Of a stretch of 25,054 nucleotides of DNA, positions 1 to 8,226 are shown piece by piece. Position 1 is the stretch's first letter. Each line of letters begins with the position of its first letter. The notes below the pieces were generated by a model, which ran no database searches, was not told where the DNA came from, and saw only the letters and a program-made list of their open reading frames with translations. Both the position numbers and the translations under genes were made by a program. This DNA is from JAGYLJ01 sp034661035 (GTDB lineage: Bacteria > Patescibacteriota > Minisyncoccia > Phycocordibacterales > UBA12079), in assembly GCA_034661035.1 (NCBI GenBank), contig JAYEKM010000028.1, positions 1 through 25,054 on the forward strand. Direction: 5' to 3'.

Positions 1-2
1 AC

Positions 3-290
3 AAACTAACTCAATTAAGAGCAGTTACCTACAATTGGAAAGATGAACTAAATCTAACCTCAGATACACAAATAGGTCTAATAGCTCAAGAACTAGAAGA
101 ACATTTTCCTCATCTAGTAAACACAGACTCAGAAGGTTACAAATCTATTCAATATGGTAAGTTGTCGGCTGTTCTTTTGGAGGGGATGAAGGAACAGCAA
201 ATGCGAATAGTTGGTTTGGAATCAGAAAATGATGAACTAAGGGATATGATAATAGAATTACAAATTGAGGTAGAATTACTAAAAAATTAA
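3..290 (+). CDS. Peptidase S74-type (intramolecular chaperone) domain protein, 3' part
   Basis: The open frame enters from the left edge and ends at TAA 288-290, giving the last 95 residues. It reads like the C-terminal S74/endosialidase chaperone domain of tail-fibre-like proteins: a TYNWKDE stretch, then IGLIAQELEEHFP, then a YGKLSAVLLEGMKEQ helix. The last ~35 residues are a heptad-rich coiled coil ending in LLKN. In this family the domain trimerises, helps a beta-helical stalk fold and often cuts itself off; the catalytic Ser lies at the domain's N terminus and is outside the window. In CPR genomes such proteins are usually large surface proteins rather than phage tails. The stalk is missing here, so the full architecture is unknown. 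Confidence 0.7.
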   Translation, partial: KLTQLRAVTYNWKDELNLTSDTQIGLIAQELEEHFPHLVNTDSEGYKSIQYGKLSAVLLEGMKEQQMRIVGLESENDELRDMIIELQIEVELLKN

Positions 291-405
291 TAAACAAGGT
301 TAGACTTCTGATTCTCAAACTTAATTTACCTGCTGGTAGGTATATTTAGGAGATTTTTGATAAAAATTATCTGTTCTTAATTAAAAATTTGTTATTTTTT
401 AGTGA

Positions 406-936
406 TTATTCGGGTGTAATAAATATTTTTACTTTACTACCTATTATTTCTTCATTAAATAAGTTTATATTTGTTTCTAAAATATAATTAGCAGGATATT
501 TTGATTTATATAATTGACAAAGTTTTTCTTCACAAGTTTCTGTATGTAAAATATCCACTATTTCCATACTTGAGTTAATAAATATAATGTCCAAAGGTAT
601 TAAAACATTTTTCATCCAAACCGAATAAATTTTTTCTTTTTCAAGCATAAATAGCATTCCACAATCGGTACATAATTCCTTTCGGAACATTAAACCAGTG
701 TGTACTTCTTTGTAAGTTTTGGCTAATTCAACAAAAATTCTTTTTCCACTAATTTCAATATGATCATCTCCTATAGATTTAAAGATTGTTTCTTTTTCAG
801 ATATTGATTTATTTATAGCTTCAATTTCTGTTTTTAGAATTTCGTTATGTTTACTTAAAACAGTTTCTTCATCACTGAAACTCATTACAATTATTAGAAA
901 TAAAAATAAGACAATTAATTTATATTTAGTCTCCAT
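406..936 (-). CDS. DUF192 family membrane-anchored or secreted protein
   Basis: The 176-residue product starts with a short positive stretch and one hydrophobic segment (about residues 5-20), so it is an exported or anchored protein. The rest is a DUF192 domain: VELAKTYKEVHTGLMFRKEL, then GMLFML, then VWMKNVLIPLDIIFI with the typical W-M-K-N-pattern, and a C-terminal strand. No enzymatic role has been settled for DUF192. The start lies 6 bases after the ruvB stop on the same strand, so it is probably the last gene of that transcript. Four Cys residues in the domain (CTDC and two later) could form disulfides outside the membrane; that is inference. Confidence 0.75.
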   Translation of the reverse strand: METKYKLIVLFLFLIIVMSFSDEETVLSKHNEILKTEIEAINKSISEKETIFKSIGDDHIEISGKRIFVELAKTYKEVHTGLMFRKELCTDCGMLFMLEKEKIYSVWMKNVLIPLDIIFINSSMEIVDILHTETCEEKLCQLYKSKYPANYILETNINLFNEEIIGSKVKIFITPE

Positions 937-942
937 AAAAAA

Positions 943-1950
943 TTAATTTTTATTTTTTATCTTTAGGTGTTTGAAAGCTTTTTCTGTGGCGACTCTACCT
1001 CGAGGAGTTCTTTCTACTAACCCAAGTTGGATTAAATAAGGTTCATTAACTTCTTCTAAGGTAGGACCTTCTTCTGAAAGAGCCGCTGCAATTGTTCCTA
1101 GTCCAACCGGACCACCTTTAAATTTATCAATAATGGTTAGAAGTATTTGTCTATCTAATTGGGATAATCCTAAAATATCAATTCCTAGCATTTCCAAGGT
1201 TTTTTCAACGGTTTTTTTATCCAAACTATTTTTATTAACTTGGGCTAAATCACGACATCTCTTCAAAAGGAAATTGGCTGTACGAGGAGTAAAACGACTT
1301 CTCTTAGCGATTTCTAAAGATGTCTCTCGATCTACATCAACTTCTAGAATAGAAGCAGACCTTCTTATTATTTGAGCAATTTCTTCATCTGAATAAAATT
1401 CAAGTCGAAAGGTTCCTCCTGAGAATCTTGAACGGAGAGGGGAGGATAACATAGACATTCTTGTGGTGGCTGCAATGAGAGTAAAAGGGGGAAGTTCTAA
1501 TTGTATAGTTCTAGCTGAAGGGCCTTTCCCAATAATTATATCTAATGAACTTGATTCCATAGCTGGATAAAGAATCTCTTCAATATTTTTATTTAAACGA
1601 TGGATTTCGTCAATAAAAAGAATATCTCCGGGAGATAAGTTAGTTAAAATAGAAGCTAAATCACTAACTTTTTCTATAGCGGGGCCGGAGGTAATTTTTA
1701 TTTGTTTATTGGTCTCTTTTGAAATCAAATAAGCAAGAGTAGTTTTTCCAAGTCCAGGAGGACCATAGAACAAGATATGTTCGGGTTGTTGAGAACGTTC
1801 TTCTGCGGCCTTTAATAAGATAAAAAGGTTGTTTTTAATGTCTTGTTGCCCAATATAATCATTCCATTTAGATGGGCGTAAAGTTTGGTCTAAAAATAAA
1901 CCTTCTTTCTTCGCGTCATTTGATTTTTCTGGTGGGGTGGGGTTTTCCAT
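943..1950 (-). CDS. ruvB: Holliday junction branch migration ATPase RuvB
   Basis: RuvB is the hexameric motor that moves Holliday junctions together with RuvA. The 335-residue length is normal. Visible motifs are Walker A GPPGLGKT (63-70), Walker B DEIH (114-117), sensor ATTR (161-164), arginine-finger region PLRSRF (171-176) and the C-terminal winged helix with GGPVGL (279-284) and RTPRGR (314-319). The partner ruvA lies in a separate transcript at 11389-11952 and ruvX at 20325; ruvC is not in this window. Upstream on the minus strand a TATAAA box sits 8 bases before the ATG, so the gene may have its own nearly leaderless promoter besides read-through from pilB. Confidence 0.97.
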   Translation of the reverse strand: MENPTPPEKSNDAKKEGLFLDQTLRPSKWNDYIGQQDIKNNLFILLKAAEERSQQPEHILFYGPPGLGKTTLAYLISKETNKQIKITSGPAIEKVSDLASILTNLSPGDILFIDEIHRLNKNIEEILYPAMESSSLDIIIGKGPSARTIQLELPPFTLIAATTRMSMLSSPLRSRFSGGTFRLEFYSDEEIAQIIRRSASILEVDVDRETSLEIAKRSRFTPRTANFLLKRCRDLAQVNKNSLDKKTVEKTLEMLGIDILGLSQLDRQILLTIIDKFKGGPVGLGTIAAALSEEGPTLEEVNEPYLIQLGLVERTPRGRVATEKAFKHLKIKNKN

Positions 1951-2005
1951 AGGGTTATTTTATATTCTTGACATGAATCAGTTTCTATGTTAAATTATTG
2001 GAGTT

Positions 2006-2144
2006 GTTAAGGATATAATTCTCTAAGTAATTGAGAACATTTTATTGAGGTTTTTCCAGTTATTAGTTTTATTACTAATTTACTTGAACTTTCCTTAAAT
2101 AAATTGTCTAAAAATGCAATTACTTAGAGAATTATATTCTCAAC
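2006..2144. repeat. 139-bp palindromic element between pilB and ruvB
   Basis: Arm 2006-2033 is matched in reverse complement by 2117-2144: the inner 20 bases (2014-2033 and 2117-2136) are exact and the outer 8 differ at two positions. The 83-base interior holds a small nested hairpin (ATTAGT/ACTAAT). It begins about 40 bases beyond the pilB stop on the minus strand. It lacks a T-run, so a normal intrinsic terminator is unlikely. A MITE-like insertion or a long processed hairpin is possible. Confidence 0.7.
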
Positions 2145-2184
2145 TTTTAACTTTTTTACTATTTATTACATCTAAACACAAAAG

Positions 2185-3855
2185 TTATTCCAAATCAACA
2201 ACTCGTCTTAGTTCTGATATTGTTGTCAACCCTTTAAGAATTTTTATAATACCATCCTGTTTCAAAGTCAGGATGTTTTGTTGCCTGAAGATGTCATTAA
2301 TTTCTTTTTCGTCAGGATTTCTTTCAAAAATCTTTGCTACTTCTGTATTTACTAAGATGGCTTCAAAAATACCAATTCTCCCTCTGTAACCAGTTCCGTT
2401 ACATTTATCACAGCCTTCTGTTCGGTATACTTGAGTTGTGTTGTCTGTATATTTTTCAATATTTTCTATTTCATTGATAGCACTATCTATGATTTGTTTC
2501 TCCCCAGGAGTTGCCTCAACTTTTTGGACACAATGTTTACAAGGTTTTCTGATTAAACGTTGGGCGATAATAACATTTACTGCAGTGCTGATAACTTCTG
2601 GTTTTATTCCTAAGTCGACTAATCGATAAAAAGTTCCTGCCGCATCATTAGTGTGAAGGGTGGAGAAAACAAGGTGTCCGGTCAAAGCTGAATTAACAGC
2701 GATTTTAGCCGTCTTATTATCTCTAATCTCACCAACCATAATCACATCAGGATCTTGTCGAAGAGAGGACCGAAGTCCTTCTAAAAAGGTGTAACCTTTT
2801 TTTATATCAACTTGAGTTTGGACTACTCCAGGGAGGTGGTATTCAATTGGATTTTCGATGGTGATAATTTTTATCTCTGGTGTGTGGATTTTTTTTAAAA
2901 AAGCATAGAGAGTAGTAGTTTTTCCTGATCCGGTTGGGCCAGTATTAAGAAGCATTCCGTTAGGTCTATTTATTTCTTTGGTAAGTATTTCTAGAAGATG
3001 GGGTTCAATCCCAAGGTCTTCCATAGTGACAGCAATAGTGTCTGGGTTCAAAATTCTAAGAACAATAGATTCACCGTAAGCATCAGGAAGAACAGATACC
3101 CTGATTTCGATATCTTTTTCTCCTAATTTTATACTTAATCTACCGTCCTGTGGTTTTTTTTCGATATTAAGTTTAAGTCCAGAAATTAATTTTATACGGG
3201 ATAATAAAGCACGATATGTTCGAACGTCAAAATCTAGAACTTTTACTAAAATTCCATCTAATCTAAACCTAATAGCCACGTATTTTTCTTCTGGTTCAAT
3301 ATGAATATCAGAAACATTTAATGAGAAAGCTCCAGCTAAGACACTTTCAAAGAAACGAGAAACTCGATAAGAATCTTTAGAATTTAATATTACTTGAATG
3401 ATCTCTCTTGTATCATCTAAGTTTTTTACTTTATTGATAATTTCTTCAATGTTTTTATCTGATATATCAATAACTCCTGCTGTGGTGTTGGTTGAATAAG
3501 AAATTTCAGCATATCTTTTCCAAAGTCTCTCTATACTTCTCAAAGAAACCATGAAAGCTGTTATTTGGTAGCCGTCTTTTTCTAGTTTTTTAAGCATCTC
3601 TTTAGTTTCACTTGCTTGAGGAGAAACGACTGCGACTTTTAATTTTTTCCCGTTTTTTTCAAAAGCAGCGGTCCTTACATCTTTTGATATTTGTTCAGGG
3701 ATGATACGTAAAGCATCTGTGTTTACAGAAATAGTAGACAAATCAAGATATTGTATTCCGTATTTTACGGAAAGAATCTTAGCTAACTCCTCAGCTTCTC
3801 TTTTATGGAGTTCTTGAAGTCTTACTTTTTGTTTTTCTTCGTCAAATTTTGGCAT
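2185..3855 (-). CDS. pilB: Type IV pilus assembly / secretion ATPase (PilB/GspE family)
   Basis: This hexameric cytoplasmic ATPase powers pilus extension. The 556-residue protein has an N-terminal GspE_N-type domain (about 20-115), then the motor: Walker A GPTGSGKT (306-313), Asp-box region IENPIEYHLPG (334-343), Walker B VIMVGEIRD (371-379) and His box TGHLVFSTLHT (392-402). Four zinc-type cysteines (439, 442, 482, 485) mark the PilB/GspE group rather than the retraction ATPase PilT. No other pilus gene is in the window. TATAAT lies at 3867-3862 with exactly six bases before the ATG, so the mRNA is probably leaderless. The stop is followed by the palindrome at 2006-2144. Confidence 0.93.
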   Translation of the reverse strand: MPKFDEEKQKVRLQELHKREAEELAKILSVKYGIQYLDLSTISVNTDALRIIPEQISKDVRTAAFEKNGKKLKVAVVSPQASETKEMLKKLEKDGYQITAFMVSLRSIERLWKRYAEISYSTNTTAGVIDISDKNIEEIINKVKNLDDTREIIQVILNSKDSYRVSRFFESVLAGAFSLNVSDIHIEPEEKYVAIRFRLDGILVKVLDFDVRTYRALLSRIKLISGLKLNIEKKPQDGRLSIKLGEKDIEIRVSVLPDAYGESIVLRILNPDTIAVTMEDLGIEPHLLEILTKEINRPNGMLLNTGPTGSGKTTTLYAFLKKIHTPEIKIITIENPIEYHLPGVVQTQVDIKKGYTFLEGLRSSLRQDPDVIMVGEIRDNKTAKIAVNSALTGHLVFSTLHTNDAAGTFYRLVDLGIKPEVISTAVNVIIAQRLIRKPCKHCVQKVEATPGEKQIIDSAINEIENIEKYTDNTTQVYRTEGCDKCNGTGYRGRIGIFEAILVNTEVAKIFERNPDEKEINDIFRQQNILTLKQDGIIKILKGLTTISELRRVVDLE

Positions 3856-3861
3856 AAAGTA

Positions 3862-3913
3862 ATTATATATAGTATATAATACCTTTTTTATTTTTATTGC
3901 TCAACAATAAAAA
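3862..3913 (-). promoter_or_regulatory. pilB promoter region with inverted repeat
   Basis: On the minus strand TATAAT (3867-3862) is followed by six bases and the pilB ATG. An alternative box set is TTGAGC (3904-3899), 17 bases, TATTAT (3881-3876). A perfect 9-bp inverted repeat (TTTTTATTG at 3891-3899 and CAATAAAAA at 3905-3913) overlaps that -35 and could be an operator or hairpin in the divergent pilB/tsaE gap. No regulator is identified. Confidence 0.4.
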
Positions 3914-3971
3914 GAGGAGAAGGTTTTTAAACACAACTTTATCTTTACATAATAAATGTTAACATAATTAC

Positions 3972-4418
3972 ATGAAGTCTGAGATTATAAAAAATTTAGG
4001 TGAGATGGAGATTTTTGCAGACTTTTTTCTTAAAAAACTATCTAAGATAAGGAGTAAGGCAGTTGTGATTGGTTTATCTGGTGATCTAGGGTCTGGTAAA
4101 ACAACTTTTGTACAAAATATCGCTAAAATTTTAAAAATAGAGAAGTATATTACTAGCCCTACTTTTGTGATTCAAAAGCAGTATGAAGTGTCGTCAGAAA
4201 AAAGTTATTTTAAAAAATTAATTCATATTGATGCTTATCGTTTAGATCAAGGTAAAGATTTAGTAGATCTTGGCTGGGAAGACTTGATTAATAATCCAAA
4301 TAATATTATTTTTTTGGAATGGCCGGAGAAAGTTAAAGGTATTTTAGGTAGTGATACAATATATTTAAACTTTAAGTTTATAGATGAAGATATTAGAGAA
4401 ATTTTCTATGAAAAATAA
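3972..4418 (+). CDS. tsaE: tRNA t6A37 biosynthesis ATPase TsaE
   Basis: TsaE is the P-loop ATPase that works with TsaB, TsaC and TsaD in making threonylcarbamoyl-adenosine on ANN-decoding tRNAs. The 148-residue length is typical. Visible are Walker A GDLGSGKT (37-44), the SPTF motif (62-65), HIDAYR (85-90) and EWPE (116-119). No clear Shine-Dalgarno precedes the ATG. The 3' end overlaps the start of polA by 11 bases, so the two are probably translated from one mRNA. The other tsa genes are not in the window. Confidence 0.95.
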   Translation: MKSEIIKNLGEMEIFADFFLKKLSKIRSKAVVIGLSGDLGSGKTTFVQNIAKILKIEKYITSPTFVIQKQYEVSSEKSYFKKLIHIDAYRLDQGKDLVDLGWEDLINNPNNIIFLEWPEKVKGILGSDTIYLNFKFIDEDIREIFYEK

Positions 4419-6807
4419 TGAAAAAATAGTTCTTCTTGATGCCTATGCGATTATTCATCGGGCTTATCATGCTTTACCAGATTTTTCTTCTCAAAAAGGG
4501 GAGCCAACTGGTGCATTGTATGGAATTTCAGCGATGTTGCTTAAAATTATCAAGGATTTAAAACCTGACTACATTATTGCCTGTTATGATTTACCAGAGC
4601 CAACCTATCGACATGAGATTTATGATGAGTATAAGGCTGGTCGGGAAAAACCAGACGACGATTTAATAAAGCAAATAGATAGGTCGAGAGATCTTTTTAA
4701 GGTTTTTAATATTCCTATCTATGAAAAAGCTGGTTTTGAAGCAGATGATATTTTAGGGACGATTGTTGAAAAATTAAAAGAAAAAGACATCGATATTGTG
4801 ATTGCTTCTGGCGATATGGATACTCTGCAATTAGTGGCGGGGAATAAGGTTCGTGTTTATACTCTAAAAAAAGGTATTAATAATACTATTTTATATAACG
4901 AGAAAGCTGTGATTGAGAGATTTGGTTTTAAACCAAAACTCTTGGTTGATTATAAAGGGCTAAGAGGGGACCCTTCTGATAACATTATCGGAGTGAAGGG
5001 TGTTGGTGAAAAAACTGCCACAATTTTGATCCAAAATTTTAAAAATATTGAAAATATATATAAACAATTAAAAGAAGATGAAAACATTCTTTTAGATAAA
5101 GGTATAAAACCAAGGATAATAGGGTTGTTAGAAGAAAACGAAGAAGAAGCTTTTTTCTCTAAAGAGCTTGCTACTATCCGAAGAGATGTTCCAATTAAAT
5201 TTTCCTTACCAAACAAAAAATGGAAAGAAAATGTAGATAGTAAAAAAATTATCTCTTTATTTCAAGAATTTGGATTTAGAACCTTAACTCAAAGAGTTCG
5301 TGATTTTTTTAGGAATGATTTGGAGGGTTATGATGAGGAGGTATTAAAAAAAATTGATAAACCTGAAGAAAAAATTAATGAAGCAGAACTAGAGAAAGTT
5401 TTAATAGCTTTATGGTTGTTGGATTCTAATATTACTAAACCAACTATAGAGGATATTTTAGATTTTAGTGGTAAAGATACTTTTGTGGAGGCAAAAAAGT
5501 TTGTTTGGGAAATGGTTAAAGATAAAAAATTGGAATTCATTTTAAAAGAGGTTGAAATTCCTTTAATCCCTGTAATAAAAAAAATGAGCGAAACAGGGAT
5601 AAGGGTTAATATTAAGTATTTAGCAGAGATGTCTAAAGAGTATCACAGTGAATTAGACAAATTAAAAGTAAGTATTTGGAAATATGCTGGGGAAGAATTT
5701 AATATCAACTCCCCTAAACAATTGGCTGAAATTTTATTTGAAGGATTGTCTCTAAAAACTAGTAGTAAAAAGAAAACTCCTGCTGGGAAAAGAACCACTA
5801 AAGAGTCTGAGTTAAAGAAAATGATTGGAGTACATCCAATTATTAAAGATGTCTTAAAGTATAGGGAATTACAGAAACTTCTTTCAACTTATATTGATAA
5901 TTTACCAGACTTAGTAGATAAAAAAGGGCGTATTCACGCTACTTTTTTACAAGCAGGAACAACCACTGGAAGACTATCATCGAGTAATCCAAATATGCAA
6001 AATATACCAACAAGAACAGAACATGGGAAGAAGATAAGAGGAGCTTTTGAATCAGAGAAAGGTTTTGATTTAATTGCTTTTGATTACTCTCAAGTGGAAT
6101 TAAGAGTTGTTGCTGTATTATCTGGGGATAAAAATTTGGTTGATATTTTTAAGAATGATGACGATGTTCATTCAGCTGTAGCTTCTAAGATTTTTAGGGT
6201 ACCTCTTGATAAAGTTAATAGTGCTATGAGAAGAAAAGCTAAGGTAGTAAACTTTGGAATGATTTATGGGATGGGGGTTAATTCTTTAAGACAAAATATG
6301 GAAGATGCTTCTGGTGGGGTAGAGAAAATTACTCGTAAGGAGGCTCAGGAATTTTATAATCAATATTTTGAAACTTTTAAAGGGGTGGCTGATTATTTAA
6401 AACAGGTAAAAGAACAAGCTTTAAAAGATGGATATACTAAGACTTTTTTTGGTAGAATTAGATATTTTGAAGGAATAACTTCAAAAGTACCTTTTATTAG
6501 GGCAATGGCTGAGAGAATGGCGGTAAATGCTCCTGTCCAAGGAACTAGTGCAGATATTCTTAAGATAGCTATGGTAAAAATAGATGAATATATTATTAAA
6601 AACAAATTAGAAGATAATATTAAAATGTTGTTGCAGGTTCATGATGAGTTAATTTTTGAAATAAAGAAAGATGTTGATGCGAAAGATGTCTCAGAAATAA
6701 AAAAGATAATGGAATCAGTCCTACCAATTAATAAAACTAAAGGGATTGTATTTAAAGTGAATGTTAAAAAAGGTAGTAAATGGAATAACCTAGTTGAAAT
6801 TATCTAA
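4408..6807 (+). CDS. polA: DNA polymerase I, without a recognisable 3'-5' exonuclease
   Basis: I use ATG 4408 (799 residues) rather than in-frame ATG 4384, because the family's conserved N terminus begins a few residues before the DAYAIIHRAY motif. The 5' nuclease spans about 1-290, with EADDILG (111-117), SGDMD (134-138) and GLRGDPSDNI (184-193), all with the metal-binding acidic residues. The next ~90 residues lack the acidic motifs of a proofreading exonuclease. The polymerase domain has TTGRLSSSNPNMQNIP (519-534), motif A DYSQVELR (559-566), motif B RRKAKVVNFGMIYG (608-621) and motif C VHDE (744-747). Its role is Okazaki-fragment processing and repair synthesis. It overlaps tsaE by 11 bases and is probably followed by holA. 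Confidence 0.95.
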   Translation: MKNNEKIVLLDAYAIIHRAYHALPDFSSQKGEPTGALYGISAMLLKIIKDLKPDYIIACYDLPEPTYRHEIYDEYKAGREKPDDDLIKQIDRSRDLFKVFNIPIYEKAGFEADDILGTIVEKLKEKDIDIVIASGDMDTLQLVAGNKVRVYTLKKGINNTILYNEKAVIERFGFKPKLLVDYKGLRGDPSDNIIGVKGVGEKTATILIQNFKNIENIYKQLKEDENILLDKGIKPRIIGLLEENEEEAFFSKELATIRRDVPIKFSLPNKKWKENVDSKKIISLFQEFGFRTLTQRVRDFFRNDLEGYDEEVLKKIDKPEEKINEAELEKVLIALWLLDSNITKPTIEDILDFSGKDTFVEAKKFVWEMVKDKKLEFILKEVEIPLIPVIKKMSETGIRVNIKYLAEMSKEYHSELDKLKVSIWKYAGEEFNINSPKQLAEILFEGLSLKTSSKKKTPAGKRTTKESELKKMIGVHPIIKDVLKYRELQKLLSTYIDNLPDLVDKKGRIHATFLQAGTTTGRLSSSNPNMQNIPTRTEHGKKIRGAFESEKGFDLIAFDYSQVELRVVAVLSGDKNLVDIFKNDDDVHSAVASKIFRVPLDKVNSAMRRKAKVVNFGMIYGMGVNSLRQNMEDASGGVEKITRKEAQEFYNQYFETFKGVADYLKQVKEQALKDGYTKTFFGRIRYFEGITSKVPFIRAMAERMAVNAPVQGTSADILKIAMVKIDEYIIKNKLEDNIKMLLQVHDELIFEIKKDVDAKDVSEIKKIMESVLPINKTKGIVFKVNVKKGSKWNNLVEII

Positions 6808-6929
6808 TAACACATTAAATCTATATATTATTGGAGATCTGTTTAATTGAAGCCGGAGGTGAAGAAATTAACAATTAAGGTTGGTAAAGTTGATTGTTTA
6901 AAGGGGTATTCAGAAAGAGAATAAGATTA

Positions 6930-7048
6930 GTCAAAAGTTTGTAAAGTTCGTAAAGTCGAAAGTAAAAATGGAGAGGTTCAACCTCTCTGTTTATGAGAAC
7001 AGTTTATCTTGATGTTTTTATACTTTATAGACTTTATAGACTTTTGAC
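6930..7048. repeat. Imperfect inverted repeat around a hairpin, polA-holA gap
   Basis: A perfect hairpin, GAGAGGTT / AACCTCTC, sits at 6971-6987 and is followed only by GTTTA, a weak T-run. It is flanked by two arrays of short repeats that are inverted copies of each other: 6930-6968 (GTAAAGTTC-like units) and about 7014-7048 (ACTTTATAG-like units), with about 20 of 26 positions matching at the outer ends. It may be a polA terminator inside a larger repeat. The downstream arm includes the region just before the holA start. Confidence 0.55.
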
Positions 7049-7064
7049 TTTATACTTAATTTTA

Positions 7065-7814
7065 ATGATTTATTCTTTACATGGAGGTGATAATAATCTT
7101 TCAAGGGAGAAGTTAAGGTCTCTTCTAAAGTCTTTGTTTTTAAAAAAGCCAGACGCTGGTTTTTTTAAGTTAGATAGTGATAATTTTTCTGAAATAAAAC
7201 TAGAGGAATTTATAAAAAGCCAAGGTTTATTTGAAAAAAAATATATTATCCAGATGGATGGTCTTTTTGAAGATAAAAAAATATCTAAGTCTATCGTAGA
7301 TAGGTTAGAGGAGATAAAAGAATCAGAAAATATTTTTATTTTTATAGATAAGAAGATTCCAAAACTAGTTTTGAAAAAAATTGAAAAACACGCAGTAAAG
7401 ATTCAAGAATTTTCTTTAAAGAAAAGTAACTCAAGATCTTTTACAACTAACAAAGGAGATTTCGAAATTAGTGATTTTAATATTCTTGAGTTAGCCACTT
7501 ATTTTGGTAATCGTAATAAGAAAGATTTATGGGTTTTATATCAGAAAACTAAGTTAAGAGACATTCCAACAGAAGAAGTTAGTGGTATTTTATTTTGGCA
7601 ATTGAAAGTTATGTTTCAGACTCTAAATTCTAAAAATTTTACAGAGGCTGGGTTAAAACCTTTTGTTTTTAATAAAGCTAAAGGTTATTTAAGAAATTAT
7701 TCTAAAGAAGAACTAAAAAAAATGAGTTCAGATTTGGTTTCTATTTATCATGAAGCGAGAAGAAGGGGTTTAGAATTTGATTTAGCTTTGGAGAAGTTTA
7801 TTTTAGAGCTTTAA
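7065..7814 (+). CDS. holA: DNA polymerase III delta subunit-like protein
   Basis: The delta subunit opens the sliding clamp in the clamp-loader complex. I place the start at ATG 7065 (249 residues), because delta proteins begin with M-I-Y-x-L-x-G-x-(D/E) and here MIYSLHGGDNN fits; the 24 residues read in frame upstream lie in a repeat. The product is short and divergent but keeps the family's layout: N-terminal AAA-like fold with a degenerate P-loop, a strand region IFIFIDKKIP, and a helical C terminus with LFWQLKVMFQTLN and ARRRGLEFDLALEKFIL. A TATACT box 8 bases before the ATG suggests a near-leaderless mRNA. The assignment rests on pattern, not strict motifs. Confidence 0.75.
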   Translation: MIYSLHGGDNNLSREKLRSLLKSLFLKKPDAGFFKLDSDNFSEIKLEEFIKSQGLFEKKYIIQMDGLFEDKKISKSIVDRLEEIKESENIFIFIDKKIPKLVLKKIEKHAVKIQEFSLKKSNSRSFTTNKGDFEISDFNILELATYFGNRNKKDLWVLYQKTKLRDIPTEEVSGILFWQLKVMFQTLNSKNFTEAGLKPFVFNKAKGYLRNYSKEELKKMSSDLVSIYHEARRRGLEFDLALEKFILEL

Positions 7815-8006
7815 TTCCGCTTTGCTACATTGTCCGCTCGGCAGGGATCTTTCTTACAGAACAGTATACCTTTTGGATATTTTTTTCACCACCCAAGGTG
7901 GATCAAAAATATCTCAAAAGCTTTTCAATCCCTGACAAAAGCCAAGTAGTTGGCTTTTTCCGAGCGGACAATTCCGCTTTGCTACATTGTCCGCTCGGCA
8001 GGGATC
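7813..8006. repeat. 37-bp direct repeat of the tRNA-Lys 3' end, 157-bp period
   Basis: Bases 7813-7849 and 7970-8006 are identical over 37 positions. The second copy contains the T-arm 3' side and acceptor of tRNA-Lys plus its trailer; the first is a detached copy downstream of the tRNA. The interval holds an inverted copy of the acceptor (7960-7971 pairs with 7987-7998, 12 bp), a 9-bp hairpin (7937-7945 with 7950-7958), an ATCCCTG (7928-7934) that pairs with CAGGGAT at 7842-7848 or in the tRNA, and a long AT-rich hairpin at about 7871-7920 with CCACC/GGTGG at its tip. Confidence 0.85.
7937..7958 (-). terminator. Probable bidirectional terminator hairpin
   Basis: AAAAGCCAA (7937-7945) and TTGGCTTTT (7950-7958) form a perfect 9-bp stem with a 4-base loop. 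On the minus strand it ends in CTTTTG downstream of tRNA-Lys. On the plus strand it ends in CTTTTTC downstream of holA. The T-runs are short. Confidence 0.5.
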
Positions 8007-8063
8007 GAACCTGCGACCGTCAGCTTAAAAGGCTGCTGCTCTACCTGACTGAGCTACGAGCGG
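7990..8063 (-). tRNA. tRNA-Lys (anticodon UUU)
   Basis: Read on the minus strand from 8063: acceptor CCGCTCG / CGAGCGG, D-arm GCTC / GAGC, anticodon loop CTTTTAA with UUU at 34-36, T-arm GCAGG-TTCGATC-CCTGC, and discriminator A. The CCA end is not encoded. The 27-43 pair is a G-A mismatch. The 3' end is part of a 37-bp repeat that recurs 157 bp downstream. Confidence 0.95.
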
Positions 8064-8110
8064 ATTTATTTAACTGTAAAACATTTTTAATATTGTATCA
8101 ACTTATATCC

Positions 8111-8183
8111 TTTTAAGAAACTTAAAAGCCATGAAAGCTCCTAAATGTCGCTTTCATCTCCACCAGATGAACTACGAGCGGAT
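8111..8183 (-). other. tRNA 5'-half-like fragment with hairpins
   Basis: On the minus strand from 8183 the sequence begins ATCCGCTCGTAGTTC, matching the first 12 bases of the tRNA-Lys copy (position 8064 inward) and then a typical tRNA D-arm start. It continues as two perfect hairpins (TTCATC/GATGAA and TGAAAGC/GCTTTCA), and a third lies at 8111-8127. There is no matching 3' half or proper anticodon loop, so it is not a working tRNA. It may be a tRNA relic or part of a repeat element. Confidence 0.45.
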
Positions 8184-8226
8184 AAAAGATAGGAAAATAA
8201 TAGCAAAAATTAAGGAAAAGTCCAGT

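Noticed and set aside
7898..8116. Plus-strand ORF of 72 codons
   Set aside because: It is the complement of tRNA-Lys and its repeats, a common false gene call.
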